Shown one piece after another: positions 6,275-8,910 of a stretch of DNA of 8,910 nt. The notes beneath the pieces were generated by a model. That model worked only from the letters and a program-made list of their open reading frames with translations. It had not been told where the DNA came from and searched no databases. Each line of letters opens with the position of its first letter. Position 1 is the first letter of the stretch. Made by a program: the position numbers and the translations under genes. Source of the DNA: an uncultured Verrucomicrobiales bacterium (GTDB lineage: Bacteria > Verrucomicrobiota > Verrucomicrobiia > Verrucomicrobiales > DEV007); the NCBI GenBank assembly GCA_937893785.1, contig CALCSP010000472.1:1-8910 (forward strand), in the 5' to 3' direction.

Positions 6275-7324
6275 TTACTCGATGTCTTTCACACAGCGGA
6301 ATCCCGTGTGGTAGGATGAGCTGATGTCATCACTGAGTTGGCGGGCGGCGTTGCGATAACCCGTGCAGTAGCCTTCATTACAGAGGAAGGAACCGCCGCG
6401 GATTACCCGCTGATGCACTACCGGTCCATCTTTTACGATAGATTCTCCAACTCCCCCCTTGGGTGCAAATTTAGGGCTTTTCTGGTAATAGCCCTTCTCA
6501 TACTGGTCGGCGACAATTTCCCAGACATTGCCGGCCATGTCGAACAGGCCATAGCCGTTTGGAGGAAAGCTTTTCACTGGTGAGGAGGAACTGAAACCAT
6601 CTTCGCTGGTGTTCTCATTTGGGAAATCACCCTGCCAGCAATTGGCCATGTGCTTTCCTCCAGGCGTGAGTTCATCACCCCATGGGTAGAGCTTGCCCTC
6701 AAGGCCGCCGCGTGCGGCATATTCCCACTCTGCTTCCGTGGGAAGGCGCTTGCCAGCCCACTTGGCATAAGCTTCGGCATCCTCATAGGCGATATTGACC
6801 ACCGGGTGATCCCAGCGTCCATCCAGGTTTGACTCCGGTCCCTCTGGGTGTTGCCAGTCGGCACCATTGGTGAGTTTCCACCAGGTGGTATGGTGCTCGG
6901 TCTTAATGTCGACTTTTTTTGTCAGTGATGCCATGACAAAAGCTGCGGGGAGCAGATCCTCGGGTTTGGCGTTGGGATAATCCTCTTGGCTAAAAGGGCG
7001 TTCAGCCTGTGTCTTGTAGCCGGTGGCATCGACAAACTCCTTGAATTGGCGGTTTGTGACCTCCGTTTCGTCCATGAGGAATGCATCCAGGATGACTCTG
7101 TGCGGGGGCCATTCCTCTGCACCGCTGCGGACTGGGATATCTCCCTGGGCAAAGAGCTCCTGAGCAGTGCCCATATTAAATGAGCCGCTGGGAACAAGGA
7201 CCATACCAGGGGGGATGGGGGCATTGGCTTTTTTTGCAGGGTCTACTCTGCTGGTCTTTTTGCCTTTCGAGCAGGAGCTAAGAGCAAGAAGACAAGTGAT
7301 GGAGATGTGTACGAAAAGGCGCAT
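6275..7324 (-). CDS. Lipoprotein formylglycine-generating enzyme (SUMF1/FGE family) with both catalytic cysteines
   Basis: Predicted oxygen- and copper-dependent enzyme that converts a sulfatase active-site cysteine into formylglycine. The 349-residue protein begins with a lipoprotein signal: MR, a hydrophobic run, then LSSC with Cys18 (lipobox) and Ser at +2, so it should be anchored facing the periplasm. The SUMF1 domain runs from about residue 40 (MVLVPSGSFNMGT) through DETEVTNRQFKEFVDATGY, HPEGPESNL, KRLPTEAEWEYAARGG and PPNGYGLFDMAGNVWE to GFRC at the C-terminus. The catalytic stretch GGSFLCNEGYC holds Cys315 and Cys320 in the same spacing as human FGE Cys336/Cys341 (GGSYMCHRSYC), which separates it from the many SUMF1 proteins lacking cysteines. 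The usual GNVWEW reads GNVWEI here. The longer frame to 7441 would run into hisA and place residues before the signal peptide, so the ATG at 7324 is chosen; AGGT lies about 8 bases upstream. No sulfatase gene is nearby. Confidence 0.9.
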   Translation of the reverse strand: MRLFVHISITCLLALSSCSKGKKTSRVDPAKKANAPIPPGMVLVPSGSFNMGTAQELFAQGDIPVRSGAEEWPPHRVILDAFLMDETEVTNRQFKEFVDATGYKTQAERPFSQEDYPNAKPEDLLPAAFVMASLTKKVDIKTEHHTTWWKLTNGADWQHPEGPESNLDGRWDHPVVNIAYEDAEAYAKWAGKRLPTEAEWEYAARGGLEGKLYPWGDELTPGGKHMANCWQGDFPNENTSEDGFSSSSPVKSFPPNGYGLFDMAGNVWEIVADQYEKGYYQKSPKFAPKGGVGESIVKDGPVVHQRVIRGGSFLCNEGYCTGYRNAARQLSDDISSSYHTGFRCVKDIE

Positions 7325-7422
7325 GTCAGGTGACCTAGAAGTTGCTGGCGGTTGGGGCTTTTGTCCACTCCCATTGATAATGCGTTGACACCTGCACCCG
7401 GAGAACGCATCGCTTAGGGGTA
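7325..7422. promoter_or_regulatory. Divergent promoter region between FGE gene and hisA
   Basis: These 98 bases separate two divergent starts and should carry both promoters. A perfect TTGACA (7385-7390) points toward hisA, but no acceptable -10 hexamer lies 16-18 bases downstream (CATCGC at 7408-7413). Leftward, TTATCA (7382-7377 on the - strand) is a possible -10 without a good partner. AGGGG (7416-7420) just before the hisA ATG is the probable Shine-Dalgarno, at an unusually short 2-base spacing. No operator palindrome was found. Confidence 0.35.
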
Positions 7423-8202
7423 ATGACTCGTTTTCGACCATGTATTGACCTGCACCAAGGAGTGGTAAAGCAGGTTGTTGGGGGAAGCTTTGGCAGTGGA
7501 GAGAACGCCACAGTTCGGGAGAACCACGTCAGTGAGCAACCGGCGAGCTATTATGCCGGCCTTTACCGTGATGATCATCTTACCGGTGGGCATGTTATTA
7601 TGCTCGGTCCGGGCAATGAGGCCGCTGCCCGGGAGGCGCTGGGCACCTATCCGGGAGGGCTACAGGTCGGGGGAGGAATTACACCAAAAAATGCCGGTAA
7701 GTGGCTTGATGCCGGGGCAAGTCACGTGATCGTGACCTCGTTTGTCTTTGAGGGAAATAGTTTCTGTGAGCATCGGTTGGCGGAACTGGTCAAGGCGGTG
7801 GGCCGTGAACATCTGGTCATTGATCTGAGTTGCCGGGGAGTTGCGGGCGGGGGCTGGAAGGTTGCCATGGACCGCTGGAGGACCCTCACTGATCTGAAGG
7901 TCAGCCTTAATACATTTGACCGGTTAGCAGGCAGTTGTGCGGAGTTTTTGATCCATGCAGCTGATGTTGAGGGGAAGTGTGCAGGGATTGATGAAGAGCT
8001 TGTTGCCCTTCTTTGCAATTGGCAGGAACTACCTGTGACCTATGCAGGTGGTGCTTACTCGATGAGTGACCTAGAGCGGGTGGATACACTCAGTGAGGGG
8101 AGCGTTGACCTGACGATTGGCAGCGCACTCGACATTTTTGGGGGATCGGGAGTTTGTTATGAGGACTGTGTTGCTTGGAATCGTCGCATCGGCAGGGATT
8201 AA
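7423..8202 (+). CDS. hisA: ProFAR isomerase HisA, eukaryotic-type (histidine biosynthesis)
   Basis: Cytoplasmic (beta-alpha)8-barrel isomerase that converts ProFAR to PRFAR, the fourth step of histidine biosynthesis. The 259-residue protein is strikingly like yeast HIS6 and plant HisA rather than ordinary bacterial HisA. Visible matching blocks are CIDLHQGVVKQVVGGSF, SYYAGLYRDD, GHVIMLGPGNEAAAREAL, LQVGGGI, HVIVTSFVF, VIDLSCR, NTFDRL, EFLIHAADVEGKCAGIDEELV, YAGGAYSMSDL and GSALDIFGG. The two expected catalytic aspartates are Asp9 (first strand) and Asp134 (VIDLSCR). QVGGGI and YAGGA supply the phosphate-binding glycines. I recall this form as a separate family, TIGR02129, which is also found in some bacteria. 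The gene stands alone, diverges from FGE and ends at a strong terminator, so it is not in a his operon here. The ATG at 7423 is supported by the family N-terminus. Confidence 0.94.
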   Translation: MTRFRPCIDLHQGVVKQVVGGSFGSGENATVRENHVSEQPASYYAGLYRDDHLTGGHVIMLGPGNEAAAREALGTYPGGLQVGGGITPKNAGKWLDAGASHVIVTSFVFEGNSFCEHRLAELVKAVGREHLVIDLSCRGVAGGGWKVAMDRWRTLTDLKVSLNTFDRLAGSCAEFLIHAADVEGKCAGIDEELVALLCNWQELPVTYAGGAYSMSDLERVDTLSEGSVDLTIGSALDIFGGSGVCYEDCVAWNRRIGRD

Positions 8203-8204
8203 GA

Positions 8205-8238
8205 AAAAGGCGAATCCCCGTGAGGGAATGCGCCTTTT
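8205..8238. terminator. Strong bidirectional rho-independent terminator after hisA
   Basis: AAAAGGCG (8205-8212) pairs perfectly with CGCCTTTT (8231-8238), with an inner stem TCCC/GGGA (8215-8218 with 8224-8227) and loop CGTGA. The right arm ends in four T residues followed by AT-rich sequence; on the opposite strand the stem is followed by five T residues. It begins 2 bases after the hisA stop and can serve both hisA and the opposing gene at 8291. Confidence 0.88.
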
Positions 8239-8242
8239 ATGA

Positions 8243-8279
8243 TTATAATTATAACAAGCGATAGGCTTGTAGCCTGTCG
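8243..8279. repeat. Palindrome and overlapping hairpins between convergent genes
   Basis: TTATAATTATAA (8243-8254) is a perfect 12-base palindrome. Next to it, CGATAGGCT (8259-8267) pairs with AGCCTGTCG (8271-8279) around TGT, with one G-T pair. A competing 6-base hairpin, ACAAGC (8254-8259) with GCTTGT (8265-8270), uses some of the same bases. On the - strand these come just after the stop of the gene at 8291, before the strong terminator, so they may be a second termination or 3'-end element. Confidence 0.45.
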
Positions 8280-8290
8280 ATAAAGAGTGC

Positions 8291-8910
8291 TCAGGGCTCA
8301 GGAACGGGAGTTGGCTCAGGAGCTTCCTCAATATTGAGTCCCTCGGGCAATCCTTCGGGAGCTAGCCCCTGCAACAATTTTGTGGGATCAAAGTCCTTAA
8401 TCTTTTTCTGGCGTTTGGTGAATTCCTCCTCATCAATGCGAGTCATTACGATGGTCTTTCCATCATCAGTGATCGTCAATGTATCTCCCTTGATATGGCC
8501 GGGGGTTTCCTCCTCTTCTTCTCCGTCCTCTTTGGTGACAAGGATCTTGAATTTTCCGGTGGCGTCATCGGTTTCAAGGAGTTTGAAAGTGGATTTTTCC
8601 TCACCGTCCGGTGAAAGCATGGACATGGATCCATCACCGATCTTGATAGCCATCATTTCTGCCATCATCTCGATCATGGGCAGCATTAACGCGAGTGCAG
8701 CCTGATCAAGGTTTTCGCCACCTTCTTTGGCAGCATCAGCTTTCATGGCGGCAATCATCGAGTCCTTGTCCATTACCCAGTAACCCTGAACCTGCTTGGA
8801 AATCGGGCCCCCATCGGTAGCGGCTGATTCATTTGCCGGGGCAGGCTCTGGCTCAGGATCTGGAGTAGGCTCAGGATCTGGAGTAGGCTCAGGATCTGGA
8901 GTAGGCTCAG
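8291..8910 (-). CDS. Unrecognised acidic protein with EPTPDP repeat linker (5' truncated by window)
   Basis: The frame is open to the right edge, so the start is off the window; about 206 residues are visible. The first visible part is a Pro/Glu/Asp/Thr linker with three exact copies of EPTPDP, then EPEPAPANESAATDGG. A compact domain follows, from about KQVQGYWVMDKDS to the IDEEEF region. It has a Met-rich helix (LALMLPMIEMMAEMMAIKIG), then beta-strand-like blocks: GSMSMLSPDG, STFKLLETDDATGKFKILV, HIKGDTLTITDDGKTIVMTRI. The layout of a Trp near the start, GD-G-S, a TF-K strand, and GDTLTI suggests a lipocalin-like or small beta-barrel domain, but I do not recognise the family. The protein ends in another Pro/Glu stretch, EEAPEPTPVPEP. 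A linker this shape usually joins an exported or lipid-anchored N-terminus to a folded domain; that N-terminus is unseen. An internal ATG at 8773 exists but the coding pattern clearly continues upstream. Confidence 0.72.
   Translation of the reverse strand, partial: EPTPDPEPTPDPEPTPDPEPEPAPANESAATDGGPISKQVQGYWVMDKDSMIAAMKADAAKEGGENLDQAALALMLPMIEMMAEMMAIKIGDGSMSMLSPDGEEKSTFKLLETDDATGKFKILVTKEDGEEEEETPGHIKGDTLTITDDGKTIVMTRIDEEEFTKRQKKIKDFDPTKLLQGLAPEGLPEGLNIEEAPEPTPVPEP
8851..8910. repeat. 18-bp in-frame tandem repeat encoding EPTPDP
   Basis: Three identical 18-base copies of GCTCAGGATCTGGAGTAG start at 8851, 8869 and 8887, and a fourth begins at 8905 and runs off the window. Read on the - strand each copy encodes six residues, cyclically E-P-T-P-D-P. 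The DNA copies are identical, including third codon positions, which points to recent duplication by slippage. The core GCTCAGG also occurs at 8289-8295, 8296-8302 and 8314-8320 near the gene's 3' end, encoding the C-terminal Pro/Glu stretch. Confidence 0.93.

Noticed and set aside
7385..7413. TTGACA as a confident hisA promoter
   Set aside because: The -35 match is perfect, but no credible -10 hexamer lies at the right distance, so it is kept only as a note in the divergent region.
7325..7441. Longer FGE start at 7441
   Set aside because: It would overlap hisA and put 39 residues in front of a clear lipoprotein signal peptide, which must be N-terminal.
8851..8910. Regular repeats as a CRISPR array
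   Set aside because: The 18-base copies are directly adjacent with no spacers, and they encode an in-frame Pro/Glu linker.

Overview
The window reads as ordinary, gene-dense bacterial chromosome, most likely from a Verrucomicrobiota (Opitutia-type, possibly marine) genome. That placement is an inference from protein flavour: a small conserved protein that I associate with that group (DUF6941-like), a eukaryotic-type HisA, an exported human-like formylglycine-generating enzyme, and the Mpl murein-recycling ligase. No rRNA, tRNA, CRISPR array, insertion sequence or phage gene was seen, and there is no gene-free stretch of 300 bases. Both window edges cut through genes.

Layout. Bases 2-1894 (+) hold most of penicillin-binding protein 2 (mrdA), with its membrane anchor off the left edge. 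It is followed by a small DUF6941-like gene (1925-2329, +), which converges across a perfect hairpin on a small single-domain cupin gene (2367-2729, -). A divergent gap of 78 bases leads into a tight four-gene (+) run, 2808-6221, with gaps of only 3-5 bases: mpl (murein tripeptide ligase), an exported L,D-transpeptidase, a 60-aa Cys-rich CPXCG protein, and a family 2 glycosyltransferase with a C-terminal Rossmann-like domain. This run converges on a lipoprotein formylglycine-generating enzyme (6275-7324, -). That gene diverges from a eukaryotic-type hisA (7423-8202, +), which ends at a strong bidirectional terminator. The last gene (8291 to the right edge, -) is an unrecognised acidic protein with an EPTPDP repeat linker.

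How the genes fit together. PBP2, Mpl and the L,D-transpeptidase form a cell-wall theme: synthesis of cross-linked murein during elongation, salvage of the released tripeptide, and 3,3-type cross-linking or attachment reactions. The glycosyltransferase fits an envelope setting but its product cannot be read from the sequence. The FGE should activate type I sulfatases after export, although no sulfatase is present here. HisA is a stand-alone histidine gene with no other his genes in view.

I did not find a convincing undescribed multi-gene system. The best leads are the exported FGE with both catalytic cysteines, the eukaryotic-type HisA beside it, the glycosyltransferase-Rossmann fusion, and the repeat-bearing acidic protein at the right edge.
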